Source: Candidatus Gastranaerophilales bacterium
GTDB taxonomy: Bacteria; Cyanobacteriota; Vampirovibrionia; Gastranaerophilales; Gastranaerophilaceae
Assembly (NCBI GenBank): GCA_017461425.1
Contig: JAFTXY010000004.1
Coordinates: 1-64,000 of the forward strand
Direction: 5' to 3'
Length of the DNA: 64,000 bases
Shown: positions 17,617-27,199 of the stretch, piece by piece
Position numbering within the stretch: the stretch's first letter is position 1
How the letters are laid out: the number at the start of each line of letters is the position of its first letter
The notes under the pieces: generated by a model
The model's database searches: none
Told to the model about the DNA's origin: nothing
The model's input: only the letters and a program-made list of their open reading frames with translations
Position numbers and translations under genes: made by a program

Positions 17617-18419
17617 TGAAAAATTCTTTACTAAAGGTTGGTATTATTGGACTTGGCTTGATTGGCGCATCTTTATTAAAAAGATTGAGTCAAAAGAAAT
17701 ATGAAATATTTTGCTATTCTAAATCAAGTTATAAAAAAGCAAAAAAATATTCTAAATTTGCTAGTGATGATATAAATATCATCAAAGGCTGTGATATTGT
17801 TTTTGTTTGTTCGAAAATATCTGAAACATTGAATATTTTAGATGAATTAAACAAAATACTTGATAAAAATACAATTGTTGTTGATGTTGCTTCTGTAAAA
17901 GAAAAAAAATATAAAAAATACAAATTTGAATTTATATTATCCCATCCTATGGCAGGCTCTGAAAAATCAGGTTTTAATGCTGCGGATGAAAATCTTTTTG
18001 TTGGTGCAAAATGGCTTGTTGAAAAAGAAAACAAAATTTTAGAAAAAATTATAAAAGACACTGGTGCAATTTCATTAAAATTTGATATGAAAAAACATAA
18101 TTTAGCTTGCGCTCAAATATCTCATTTGCCTGCGATACTATCATTTTTATTGTATGATTGCGCATCAAATGATTCAAAACAAATTGCATCGAGCGGCTTT
18201 AGAGATACAACCCGTCTTGCAATGACAAATTCTGATTTAGTTTTTTCTATGTTTAAAAACAATGAAGAAAATATATTAAAAACCTTTGATTTATTAACTA
18301 AAAAACTAAATCGCTTGAAAAATCTTTCTGATAATGAGAGAATCAAATTATTTGAAGCAATTGCGCAAAATAGAGCAAAAATGTATGACAAAAATGGAAA
18401 AAATATATTCAAAATATAA
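17616..18419 (+). CDS. tyrA: Prephenate/arogenate dehydrogenase
   Basis: It carries out the oxidative decarboxylation step of tyrosine synthesis. The N-terminal Rossmann motif (V-G-I-I-G-L-G-L-I-G-A-S) starts at residue 8. The H-P-M-A-G-S-E motif, typical of TyrA, lies near 110. A helical dimer domain follows, with C-A-Q-I-S-H-L-P and F-R-D-T-T-R. The protein is 267 residues from the ATG at 17616. An upstream TTG (17574) would add 14 residues but falls within or before the promoter. The 3' end overlaps the next gene by up to 35 nt. Confidence 0.9.
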   Translation: MKNSLLKVGIIGLGLIGASLLKRLSQKKYEIFCYSKSSYKKAKKYSKFASDDINIIKGCDIVFVCSKISETLNILDELNKILDKNTIVVDVASVKEKKYKKYKFEFILSHPMAGSEKSGFNAADENLFVGAKWLVEKENKILEKIIKDTGAISLKFDMKKHNLACAQISHLPAILSFLLYDCASNDSKQIASSGFRDTTRLAMTNSDLVFSMFKNNEENILKTFDLLTKKLNRLKNLSDNERIKLFEAIAQNRAKMYDKNGKNIFKI

Positions 18420-19551
18420 AGAACTTAAACAAAAAGTTAAAGATAAATATGACTCTTTATCTATTTTGGATAGATATGTTTTAAAACAGTTAACTGATGT
18501 TTTTGTATTGGGTGTAATTATATTTACATCAATAATTTTTGCTTCTGAAACTTTTACTCAATTAATCAAGCAAATTTCTTTGTATGGAATTCCATTTCAT
18601 ATCGCAATAATGATGATTGTTCTTAATTTGCCACAGGTTTTTGTTCTTACAATTCCTATTTCAACATTATTTGCTACCGTTATGACAGTTAATGATTTAA
18701 GTTTAAAATCTGAAATAACAATATTTAAAGCATGTGGAATCAGCATAGAAAGAGTTGCTCGACCAATATTTTGTTTTGCACTTGTAATGACATTGGTTAG
18801 TTTTATGATAAATGAATTTATTGTGCCTGTAGCTTCTGTGCAATCAAAATCATTGGCAATATATTCATTAGAACAAAAACATATTCCTGAAAATAAAATG
18901 AATTTCACTGTGAAAGATATTGATAAAGAGGGGAATTTAAAAAGGCTTTTTTATGCGCAATGGTGTAAAGACAGAACATTGAATAATGTTACTGTTATAG
19001 ATATATCAAATCCTAAAACAATCCAAATAGTTCAAGCAAAAAAGGGTTCAACTTCTGATTACGGCTGGCTATTTGAAGATGGTGTTATCTATACTATTTC
19101 AAAAAATGGTAAAATTTTTAATTGGAGTTTATTCCAAGAATCAAATGTAACATTTGGAATAGGTGATGTTAATGAGATGGTTGAAGAATCAACTAATGAA
19201 TTTAATTTCTTCAAGTTAATGAAACATATTAAAAAACAAAAATCAAAACTAGAAAAGAAAGTTGTTTTAGAATATAAGATAAATTTATTTGATAAATTAG
19301 CCTTGCCTGTTACAACTTTTGCGCTTGCTGTTATTGGGGTTCCATTGGCTATTACTCCGCCAAGGGTGCGTTATAATAGAGGATTTTTATTTAGCATTAT
19401 AATAATTTTTATTTATTATGTAATAAGAGCTTTTTCTTTAAATTTGGGTGCAACAGGCACAATTCCACCAGTTCTTGCTGCTTGGCTTCCTGTAATTAGT
19501 ATTATGGCAGTTGGTGGATATTTGTTTTACAAAAAAGCATACAAAATATAG
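18385..19551 (+). CDS. LptF/LptG-family lipopolysaccharide export permease
   Basis: This inner-membrane protein (YjgP/YjgQ family) belongs to the ABC exporter that lifts LPS to the outer membrane. The layout is typical: two or three helices near residues 35-130 containing L-P-Q-V-F-V-L-T-I-P, a periplasmic beta-jellyroll in the middle (about 150-280), and three C-terminal helices with P-L-A-I-T-P-P and the R-G-F-L-F-S-I segment. Only one such gene is seen, as in cyanobacteria and relatives. The start is unclear: ATG codons at 18385 and 18394 both lack a strong Shine-Dalgarno, and the open frame extends back to 18334. It overlaps tyrA. It is direct evidence for an outer membrane. Confidence 0.88.
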   Translation: MTKMEKIYSKYKELKQKVKDKYDSLSILDRYVLKQLTDVFVLGVIIFTSIIFASETFTQLIKQISLYGIPFHIAIMMIVLNLPQVFVLTIPISTLFATVMTVNDLSLKSEITIFKACGISIERVARPIFCFALVMTLVSFMINEFIVPVASVQSKSLAIYSLEQKHIPENKMNFTVKDIDKEGNLKRLFYAQWCKDRTLNNVTVIDISNPKTIQIVQAKKGSTSDYGWLFEDGVIYTISKNGKIFNWSLFQESNVTFGIGDVNEMVEESTNEFNFFKLMKHIKKQKSKLEKKVVLEYKINLFDKLALPVTTFALAVIGVPLAITPPRVRYNRGFLFSIIIIFIYYVIRAFSLNLGATGTIPPVLAAWLPVISIMAVGGYLFYKKAYKI

Positions 19552-19557
19552 ATTTAG

Positions 19558-20466
19558 CTAAGTTTTTTCAAATAATACAACTGAAGCTAATATATCTCTA
19601 AAATCTCTGGCTAAAATTTCACTAAAGTCTTTTGGATCGATTTGTGTCGCAACGATTTGAGTTAAATCCATAGGTAATTCTTGAATCATTGGTATTAAGA
19701 ATTCTTGGTCTAAACTGCTCATTAATTTAATTTTTTCATCTTTCATTAGCATATTTAATGGCTGTGCGATTTGTTCTGGTTTGAATAAAAGTAATAAATC
19801 AGCTTCTTGTTCTATCATTCCATTAATTAAGCCCATTTTTGAATTTCTTTCCATGGAATGTAGAAATCTTTTATAATCGCCATCTTCTAAATTTTCTAAA
19901 TGTTCAAGATATTCCTTTTGTCGTTTTCCCTTAAATTCCGCACCAAAAGAATACACCATAATATCTTCTAGTGTCTTTTGATCAAGGCTTTCGAAATATT
20001 TTTGTGAATATTTGCGCTCGCATGCTGGTTCATCCAAGAAACTATTCATAGCGCCATCATTCATAAATTGCAAAACGTCAAACACATCGAATTTTTGAAA
20101 AACCATTCCAATTAGTTCTTCTAAAGGTAATGCTTGGCATAATGTCATCAATTTTTCTTCAGTGAAGAAGTTAAGACCTTTTGATAATTGTTCCGATGTT
20201 AAATAAGGTAATAAGGAATCTAAATCGCTTTCTGCCATATTTTGTAAAATAATGAGTTTGTTTTCTGGGTCTGCAAGTTTAAATATTTCTAAAATCTTGT
20301 CTGGATCAGATAAGATTTTCTTATATTCAGCAGCTTTGGTATTCCCGTTTGCTGCTTCGAGCTCCATAATTTCCTCAAGACCTTTATTGGCATATTGAGG
20401 AATTTTGGATGCGGGAATTCCAAAAAATTTATTTAATAATGTAAAATCGACGTTTAGTTGTATCAA
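19558..20466 (-). CDS. Helical-repeat protein resembling MgtE N / FliG-type domains
   Basis: This 302-residue soluble protein consists of short helical repeats with a recurrent L-P-x-E-x-L or L-T-x-E-Q-L pattern (near residues 85-130 and 235-290). This is the look of the MgtE-N/FliG superhelical superfamily. There is no membrane domain, so it is not the MgtE transporter. The start is TTG at 20466 with AAAGG upstream. Its neighbours (lptF/G, proBA) give no hint of its role. It may relate to the orphan FlhA domain at 29222, but that is speculation. Confidence 0.6.
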   Translation of the reverse strand: MIQLNVDFTLLNKFFGIPASKIPQYANKGLEEIMELEAANGNTKAAEYKKILSDPDKILEIFKLADPENKLIILQNMAESDLDSLLPYLTSEQLSKGLNFFTEEKLMTLCQALPLEELIGMVFQKFDVFDVLQFMNDGAMNSFLDEPACERKYSQKYFESLDQKTLEDIMVYSFGAEFKGKRQKEYLEHLENLEDGDYKRFLHSMERNSKMGLINGMIEQEADLLLLFKPEQIAQPLNMLMKDEKIKLMSSLDQEFLIPMIQELPMDLTQIVATQIDPKDFSEILARDFRDILASVVLFEKT

Positions 20467-20566
20467 TTTTTTGCCTTTTATATAAAAAAGATATACTTTC
20501 TTATATAATTAAAGTATTTATTTTAAAGCAAATTAACTGTTTTAATAAAATTGTAATATATCTTAA

Positions 20567-21823
20567 TTAAATATATTTGTGCTTAAAAGTTTTCTTGCCT
20601 TTAGCATAATCATCTACAATGTGATTATTTCCATATAATTTATATTTATAAATTGTTAAACCCTCAAGTCCAACAGGACCTCTGGCATGAGTTTTGTTTG
20701 TTGAAATACCAACTTCTGCGCCAAAACCATATCTAAAGCCATCTGAAAATCTTGTTGAACAGTTTGCGAAAACAGAAGAAGAATCAATTAAATTCATAAA
20801 TTTTTCTATGTTTTCATTATTGTTGCTTAAAATTGAATCTGTGTGACCTGAACCAAATTTATTTATGTGTTCGATGGCTCCATCTATATTTTTTACGATT
20901 TTTATAGATAAAATTTTATCTCCATATTCCACAGAATAATTTTCAGGGTTTTCTATAATTTTAATTTGTGCGTTTGTTATCTCTTTTTTTAATTCTTCAA
21001 TATATTTGAAGTTTTCATGAATTAAAAGAGTTTCTGTAGCATTACAAGCGCTTGGGTATTGTGTTTTTGCATCTATTATAATTTTTTTTGAATTTTCTAA
21101 ATCCATATCTTCGTCTAAAAATATGTGACAAATTCCAGATGCATGACCCAATACAGGGATTTTTGTATTTTCTTTTATAAATTTAACTAATGAATTAGAA
21201 CCTCTTGGAATGATTAGATCTATATATTCATCTAAATCAAGCATATTTTTAATATCTTCTCTTGAATATACAAGATTAATTACATTATTTGGAAAGTTTT
21301 GTGTATTTTTTAATGCTTCGTTAACGATTTTATTAAATAAGGTGTTTGTGTTGTTACATTCGCTTCCGCCTTTTAAAATAGCGCAATTGCCGGATTTTAT
21401 AATTAAAGATGCAATTTGAATGAAGCAATCTGGTCTTGCTTCAAAAATTACACCAATAACTCCAATTGGAGTTGAGATTTTTTTTAAAATTAAGCCCTCG
21501 TCAAGTTCTTTTTGCCAAATAATATTGTTAACAGGGTCATCAAGAGTTATTAAATCTTTTAAACCTTGAATTAAATCTTTGAATTTTGTTTCGCTAAATT
21601 TTAATCTATCAAAAGTTGCTTTGTTGATTTTATTTGTTTCTAAAAGTTCTTTTGCGTATTTTAGGTCTTTATTGTTTTCTGTATAAATTTCGTTTTCATA
21701 TTTTTTTAATGCCTCAATAATATTTTCTAATGCTTTATTTTTTGTTGCATTATCTAAATTCATTGTTTTTAAAAATGCGTCTTTGGCATTTTTTGCAATT
21801 TGTATTATATCGATATTATTCAT
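20567..21823 (-). CDS. proA: Gamma-glutamyl phosphate reductase
   Basis: It reduces gamma-glutamyl phosphate to glutamate-5-semialdehyde in proline synthesis. This 418-residue member of the aldehyde dehydrogenase superfamily shows the I-G-V-I-G-V-I-F-E-A-R-P segment near 115, G-G-S-E-C-N-N-T near 155, the catalytic cysteine in Y-P-S-A-C-N-A near 258, and the C-terminal A-E-V-G-I-S-T and A-R-G-P-V-G-L-E-G-L-T signature. It follows proB by 9 nt in the order ald-proB-proA. AGGA precedes the ATG. Confidence 0.96.
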   Translation of the reverse strand: MNNIDIIQIAKNAKDAFLKTMNLDNATKNKALENIIEALKKYENEIYTENNKDLKYAKELLETNKINKATFDRLKFSETKFKDLIQGLKDLITLDDPVNNIIWQKELDEGLILKKISTPIGVIGVIFEARPDCFIQIASLIIKSGNCAILKGGSECNNTNTLFNKIVNEALKNTQNFPNNVINLVYSREDIKNMLDLDEYIDLIIPRGSNSLVKFIKENTKIPVLGHASGICHIFLDEDMDLENSKKIIIDAKTQYPSACNATETLLIHENFKYIEELKKEITNAQIKIIENPENYSVEYGDKILSIKIVKNIDGAIEHINKFGSGHTDSILSNNNENIEKFMNLIDSSSVFANCSTRFSDGFRYGFGAEVGISTNKTHARGPVGLEGLTIYKYKLYGNNHIVDDYAKGKKTFKHKYI

Positions 21824-21832
21824 TTTGTTTTC

Positions 21833-22939
21833 CTAAATTACAACTAAATTATCTTTAATTACAACATCGTCATCAAATTTATAACCTAAAATTTGACAGA
21901 TTTTGTCGCTATGACAGCCTTTGATTTTGTTTATATCAGATGAATTATAGCTTGAAATTCCTCTTGCGAATTCTTCATTATTTGAATCAACAAGAGATAT
22001 TATTTCACCTCTTTTGAATTCACCCTCAACTCCTGTAATTCCTATAGATAAAAGGCTTTTTTGATTGTTTATTATTGCCTCTTTTGCGCCATCATTAACA
22101 ATTATTTTACCCATAATATTCGTTGCATATGCAATCCATCTTTTTTTATGAGAAAGATTTTTGTTTGGTAAAAATACTGTTCCAACACTATCATCAAAAA
22201 CTTTTTTAATGATTTCAGGAGTTTTTCCATTCACAATTTTTGCATATAATCCGCTTGATGTAACAACTTTTGCAGCGATAAGTTTTGTTATCATTCCGCC
22301 TCTACCACCAACAGATGCGCCAGTGGCTAGTTTTTCTATTTTTGGAGTTACCTTTTCAACTTTTGAAATAAGTTTTGCATCTTTGTATTCTTTTGGATTT
22401 TTGTCAAATAATCCATCTATATCTGAAACCATTACTAATAAATCAGCATCAAGCTTTGAAGCAACTATTGATGATAATTTATCGTTATCTGAAAAACAAA
22501 CATGTTCTAGTTCGGAAGGCGAAACAGCGTCGTTTTGATTGATTATTGGAATAACTTTGTTTTCTAAAAGTTTTGATAAGGTTAATCTTAAAGAAAGATA
22601 TTTTTTTCTATTTGCGAAATCTTCTTCCGTTAGAAGAATTTGCGCTGTCGTGATGCCATATTTCTCAAAACCATCTTGCCAAATACCCATAAGCATAGGC
22701 TGACCAACACTTGCAGCTGCTTGTTTAAGAGTTGTAGAGGTTGAAGTATCTATTCCAAGTTTCTTAGCCCCTAATCCAACGGCTCCGGATGTTACGATTA
22801 AAATTTCTTTTCCTTGTTTGTATAAATAAGAAATGTCTTCAATAAATGAATATAAATGAGCAAGAGATATTTCTCCATGCTCATTTCTTAAAATATTTGT
22901 GCCGAATTTAAAAACTATCCTTTTAGAATTTTCTATCAT
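21833..22939 (-). CDS. proB: Glutamate 5-kinase with C-terminal PUA domain
   Basis: It phosphorylates glutamate in the first step of proline synthesis and is usually feedback-inhibited by proline. The kinase part (about 1-255) shows V-T-S-G-A-V-G-L-G near 45-55, the N-Q-N-D-A-V-S motif near 138, and the V-S-D-I-D-G-L-F and G-R-G-G-M segments. A PUA domain fills about 270-365. At 368 residues it is full length. Its ATG overlaps the ald stop (ATGA), and proA follows 9 nt later, so the three genes are coupled. Confidence 0.96.
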   Translation of the reverse strand: MIENSKRIVFKFGTNILRNEHGEISLAHLYSFIEDISYLYKQGKEILIVTSGAVGLGAKKLGIDTSTSTTLKQAAASVGQPMLMGIWQDGFEKYGITTAQILLTEEDFANRKKYLSLRLTLSKLLENKVIPIINQNDAVSPSELEHVCFSDNDKLSSIVASKLDADLLVMVSDIDGLFDKNPKEYKDAKLISKVEKVTPKIEKLATGASVGGRGGMITKLIAAKVVTSSGLYAKIVNGKTPEIIKKVFDDSVGTVFLPNKNLSHKKRWIAYATNIMGKIIVNDGAKEAIINNQKSLLSIGITGVEGEFKRGEIISLVDSNNEEFARGISSYNSSDINKIKGCHSDKICQILGYKFDDDVVIKDNLVVI

Positions 22940-24072
22940 TTTAATTTAAAGCCTACTAATAATTCTATTTGTGTATATTCTTGATTTAATGATGTAGCAA
23001 CTGCTTCATCCGTAATTTCGCCGTTAAATGTGGTAACTCCATTTGATAGGTCTTGATTTTCTTTTATGGACTCAATTATTCCCATTTCGCCTAGAGATTT
23101 TAGATATGGATACATTGCATATGAGTATGCATATGAAGCTGTTTTTGGAACAGCTGACGGGATATTTGGAATAGCACAATGTAATACTCCGTATTTTTCA
23201 AATGTTGGATTTTGATGAGTTGTAATCCTATCAATTGTTTCAACATTTCCGCCTTGATCGATTGCAACATCAACAATTACAGAGCCTTTTTTCATACATT
23301 TAACTACATCTTCGCTAACTATTTTTGGCGCAACATGGGATGGATTTAATACGCATGTTACCAGTAAATCTGCTTTTGGAATTTCTTGAGCAATTTTTGC
23401 TGGATTACAATAATGAGTTTTGATTGAAGTTCCATAAATTCCATCAATTTGTACAAGTTTTTTTGGATTTATATCAAAAATTGAAACATCTGCACCCATA
23501 CCAATTGCAATTTGGGCTGCATTAAAACCTGCAACACCGGCACCTATGATAATAACCTTTCCAGGTTGAACCCCTGGAACTCCTGACAATAAAACACCAG
23601 AACCACCTTTGTGAGATTCAAGAAGTCTTGAACCTATCTGAACAGATAATCTTCCTGCAATTTCAGACATTGGAGTTAATAATGGAAGTTGTCCATCTTG
23701 TGTTTTAACTGATTCTGATGCTATTGCAGTTACTTTTTTCTTTAATAATTCTTTTGTTAATTCTTCCTCTATTGCAAGATGTAAGTATGAGAATATAACT
23801 AAATCGGGTCTGAAATATTTAAATTCTTCTTTTTGAGGCTCTTTTACTTTTACTATAACTTTAGAATTATCCCATACTTCTTGAGCGCTATAAGCTATTT
23901 TTGCGCCACTTTGAGTATAATCTTCATCGCTAAAGCCTGATAATTCTCCTGCTTTTGATTCTATTAAAACATTTAATCCATCTGCGCATAGCATAGCAAC
24001 TACATCTGGAGTAATGGCGACTCTGGTTTCACCTTCTTTTAATTCTTTGACAACACCAAAATTATATTTCAT
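22936..24072 (-). CDS. ald: Alanine dehydrogenase
   Basis: It interconverts pyruvate plus ammonia with L-alanine using NAD. This 378-residue protein has the N-terminal signature K-E-x-K-E-G-E-T-R-V-A near 9-19, a catalytic K and H (E-x-K-E-P-Q and S-Y-L-H-L-A segments), the NAD-binding I-I-G-A-G-V-A-G-F-N near 172, and D-V-A-I-D-Q-G-G-N near 270. GAGGG sits 5-9 nt before the ATG. It leads the ald-proB-proA operon, which links alanine and glutamate/proline metabolism; a fermentative NADH sink is possible (inference). Confidence 0.95.
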   Translation of the reverse strand: MKYNFGVVKELKEGETRVAITPDVVAMLCADGLNVLIESKAGELSGFSDEDYTQSGAKIAYSAQEVWDNSKVIVKVKEPQKEEFKYFRPDLVIFSYLHLAIEEELTKELLKKKVTAIASESVKTQDGQLPLLTPMSEIAGRLSVQIGSRLLESHKGGSGVLLSGVPGVQPGKVIIIGAGVAGFNAAQIAIGMGADVSIFDINPKKLVQIDGIYGTSIKTHYCNPAKIAQEIPKADLLVTCVLNPSHVAPKIVSEDVVKCMKKGSVIVDVAIDQGGNVETIDRITTHQNPTFEKYGVLHCAIPNIPSAVPKTASYAYSYAMYPYLKSLGEMGIIESIKENQDLSNGVTTFNGEITDEAVATSLNQEYTQIELLVGFKLK

Positions 24073-24137
24073 AAACCCTCACATTACATTGTTATGATTG
24101 ATTTTAACATTCTTATAGGCTTTATGCAATTTGTAAT

Positions 24138-25577
24138 TTATAAAAATAAGTTTATTTTATGATTGTCTTGTCCTCCCAATAAAACTAAACCTAAAGACTC
24201 AAACATTTGATTTTGTTCATTAATTTTACTTTTATCTATTGTTTTTGCATAAGCTTGATGATATCCCTCGGACATGGTTAATTTCTCTTTAGATTCTGCG
24301 ATTATTGATTTAAATATATAAAATGGTGTATGCAATCTTTCTGTAAAATAGTATGGATGTGCAAAGGCAAATGTGCAGTCTTGATTTTCAAAAGCACTAA
24401 AAATTTCACCACTTGTACTTTCTCCTGCTGCTTGGATGGTTTTATTTGTCTGAATTAATGGTTGCAGAGTTGCTCTTATTCTGGATATTTCTTCATTTTC
24501 TTGGATATGTTGTGGTATTAAACCTAAATCTTTTAAATTTCCTAGCGCTTTGTTTCTATCGGTTTTTTGCATTATTTGTTCATAATATGTGTTTGAATTT
24601 TTTCCTTTTTGGTTAGCTAAATTAGAAATTGCGTATTTTGTTTGTCCATAATGCGCTACCTTCCAGTGAAGATTTGCTCCAAACATATCTTTTTGTAAAT
24701 CAACTCCATATATTTTTGAAAATTCCTCTTTACTAAAAGACATATGAGGAAATCTTTTTTGGAATTCTTTTATTGTATCTTCAATCATATTTCTTCTTTT
24801 TGCATGTAGGTTTTGAAGATATGTTTTTAATTTTTCGTCAAATGGATTTATGCAATATGCAAGAAGTTCGCTAGTTTCAGTTTTGTTTGCTGATTTATCT
24901 GCAATATGCGCAAAGCTTAGCTCAATTGCTGGAATAAATTTTAAATTTGAATATTTTTGTGGCTCTTTTGCAATTTGTCCTAAAATTTCTACTACACCAT
25001 CAACACTGTCATGGTCGCTAAGTGCAAATGCAAATTTTTTTCCTGTTTTTTGAAATAACTCATCAGAATATTTTCTTGCTTGTTCTAAAATATCTAAAGG
25101 ATTACCTTTTCCGTCAGAAATATTTGAATGTGAGTGCAAGTCTGCTCTATAAATTCCTTGAAGCATATTTTTTGGACTTAGAACATAGTTTTCTTCTTTT
25201 AAAGAAGTAACTATTTCTCTAAATTCTTTCTTATCTGGAATGCAAGATAAGGCTTCTATGTTGAGTTTGATACCAAAAGTTTTTTCTATACCTTCAAGCA
25301 GACTTTGTTTGTATGATATTGTATTACTATTTTGAATTATAGGGTTTCTTGGAATGCTAGATGTTTTTGAAATTCCTTTAAAAAGTAATTTGTGTGCTAT
25401 CATACCCCCTGCAAAAGCACCAGCAATACCAAGTGCATAGTACAATGGTTTTAAATTGATTTTTTTGTTTTCATTGGCTATAGTAGCTTCGTTTTTAATT
25501 CTTGGAATTTGTGGTACTTTAAAATTTTTGTATGAATTTTTTAAATATAAGTTTGAATTTAAATTTGTTATTTTCAT
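24138..25577 (-). CDS. Membrane-anchored PHP-domain phosphoesterase-like protein
   Basis: This 479-residue protein has an N-terminal polar stretch (1-45), one membrane helix (about 47-67) and a large PHP metal-binding domain. The metal motifs are D-L-H-S-H-S near 148-153, I-S-D-G, L-S-D-H-D near 190, I-P-A-I-E-L near 222, F-A-H-P near 410 and G-G-Q-D-N-H near 470, so the active site appears complete. Related PHP domains cleave phosphate esters or nucleotides; the substrate here is unknown. The insertion between the E and last H motifs is long (about 180 residues). Its ATG overlaps the stop of the upstream gene by 4 nt, so the two are co-translated. Confidence 0.78.
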   Translation of the reverse strand: MKITNLNSNLYLKNSYKNFKVPQIPRIKNEATIANENKKINLKPLYYALGIAGAFAGGMIAHKLLFKGISKTSSIPRNPIIQNSNTISYKQSLLEGIEKTFGIKLNIEALSCIPDKKEFREIVTSLKEENYVLSPKNMLQGIYRADLHSHSNISDGKGNPLDILEQARKYSDELFQKTGKKFAFALSDHDSVDGVVEILGQIAKEPQKYSNLKFIPAIELSFAHIADKSANKTETSELLAYCINPFDEKLKTYLQNLHAKRRNMIEDTIKEFQKRFPHMSFSKEEFSKIYGVDLQKDMFGANLHWKVAHYGQTKYAISNLANQKGKNSNTYYEQIMQKTDRNKALGNLKDLGLIPQHIQENEEISRIRATLQPLIQTNKTIQAAGESTSGEIFSAFENQDCTFAFAHPYYFTERLHTPFYIFKSIIAESKEKLTMSEGYHQAYAKTIDKSKINEQNQMFESLGLVLLGGQDNHKINLFL

Positions 25578-27121
25578 AATGCATCCGTTTCATATATTTG
25601 TATACCATTTTCTGTGTAATGACCAATAGCGCCAAAGTTCGATATGTTGTTGCTTGGTTTTGGACATTGAATTTTTTTAATGTTTTTGAATTGTGTAATT
25701 GTTTTAATTCTGTCTATTTCTTCTAAAACTCTTTCTATATCTGAAGAATTTGATGAATCAATCCACAATATTTCATCACTGTACCCGTTGTATAAATTTA
25801 CCGAAGAATTTTTTGAGTATTGCATATTTACGCCGTATGGAATTTTTTTAAATTCGGGTATGAAATATTCTTCCCTGTCGCCTTTTGTTAATCTGCCCAA
25901 TAAGGGCTTGTATTTTGATTTGATATCGTAATCATTGCGAAAATATTCTATATGTCCGTTTTCTAGTTCGCAAGAATATTTTATGATGTCTATAATTAGA
26001 TTAAATTGTTCAAAAACTCTCATTGCATCAAATTTTTTTTCGAGCTCTTGTCGTTTTAAAATTTTACTTTTTTGTTCTTTTCCTTGTAGGATTGCATTTT
26101 TCATGGCTCTAATTTGAGCAACATTACTGTATTTGTAGAAATTACTTTCTGATAATTCATCTTTTAAATTTTTGCTTTCTGGAGTGGAGATAATTTCTTT
26201 ACCATCTCTTAATGCTTCAATAAAGTATGCAAAATTTTTCACATCTTCTTTGTTTAGAGCTTGATTTGAGTATTTGCTTTTTCTTGGAAATCTATCAGAT
26301 ATCAAAATATTATAACTTGCAGCTTTTTCGAGATTGTCATATTCATTTTCAACTAGTGATGAATATAATTTGTGGTCCAGTTCTAGGCTTTTTGTTGAGT
26401 TTTCAATTATTGAAATTTTTTCTCTTATTTGTCTTAAAGTCATTATTGTAGGAAAAGAAGTATCGTGGTTGTAGCTCAATATTCTTTGATCAGTGTTTTT
26501 CCATAAAAATGCCGAAAAATCAGCAATGATTTTTTCATCTTCTTGTTGACTGTTGCTGCCTACTAGAATAATATATGCTTTATCTAAATCACTTCCAGGG
26601 AAAGCCATTTTTTTTCCAACTGAACAAGTTGGGTCATACCCTGCGCTAATACAAGAATATTCTTTTGTCATAAAGCGATTTTGTGCGTTTTTAATTGTAG
26701 AAATAAACTCATTTTCTATTTTTTGAGAAACAAGTCTTAAATCAGGAAAGCCTGTGAGTTCTCTATAATATTCAACAAAAGCTTTTTTCTCTTCAAATGA
26801 TGTGCTGCGAGATAAAGTGGCTATATTATTTTCTCGTATTTTTTTATTTTCAGGATTATAAATATCGTCATGGCTGTCTAAATAGCTGCCATCTTTTAAA
26901 TATTTATACTGTTGAATAATACCGCATTGCGTGTAAGCCTCTAAAGAGGGAAGTTTTCTAGGAGTTCCTTTAAATAATAGGTTTGGATGAATAAGGTAAT
27001 TTTGGGAAATTTTTATAGAAAGGATTGGGTTTGCTGGTGGCAGCGGCTTTTTTGGGTTCTGATTTTTTATAGCAGAAATACTGTAAAAATTTTTAAAATT
27101 TTTAACACCTGAAATATTCAT
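25574..27121 (-). CDS. Leader-bearing protein with nucleotidyltransferase-like motif, unknown function
   Basis: This 515-residue protein starts with a non-Sec leader rich in N, K, Q and P that ends in L-L-F-K-G-T (48-53). The leader type is shared with the genes at 45975, 47606 and 56288. Near residue 175 the run V-G-K-K-M-A-F-P-G-S-D-L-D-K-A-Y-I resembles the G-S ... D-h-D core of nucleotidyltransferases, but the spacing is not classic and the third acidic residue is not evident. The rest is helical, with charged segments. It overlaps the PHP gene by ATGA, forming a two-gene unit. I cannot name its function. Confidence 0.65.
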   Translation of the reverse strand: MNISGVKNFKNFYSISAIKNQNPKKPLPPANPILSIKISQNYLIHPNLLFKGTPRKLPSLEAYTQCGIIQQYKYLKDGSYLDSHDDIYNPENKKIRENNIATLSRSTSFEEKKAFVEYYRELTGFPDLRLVSQKIENEFISTIKNAQNRFMTKEYSCISAGYDPTCSVGKKMAFPGSDLDKAYIILVGSNSQQEDEKIIADFSAFLWKNTDQRILSYNHDTSFPTIMTLRQIREKISIIENSTKSLELDHKLYSSLVENEYDNLEKAASYNILISDRFPRKSKYSNQALNKEDVKNFAYFIEALRDGKEIISTPESKNLKDELSESNFYKYSNVAQIRAMKNAILQGKEQKSKILKRQELEKKFDAMRVFEQFNLIIDIIKYSCELENGHIEYFRNDYDIKSKYKPLLGRLTKGDREEYFIPEFKKIPYGVNMQYSKNSSVNLYNGYSDEILWIDSSNSSDIERVLEEIDRIKTITQFKNIKKIQCPKPSNNISNFGAIGHYTENGIQIYETDAL

Positions 27122-27199
27122 ATTTTCCCCAACAACAATCTATTACAAATTTAGCATATTATTTGTAATTTGAAAATGGGATATTGCGAAAAATGTAGT

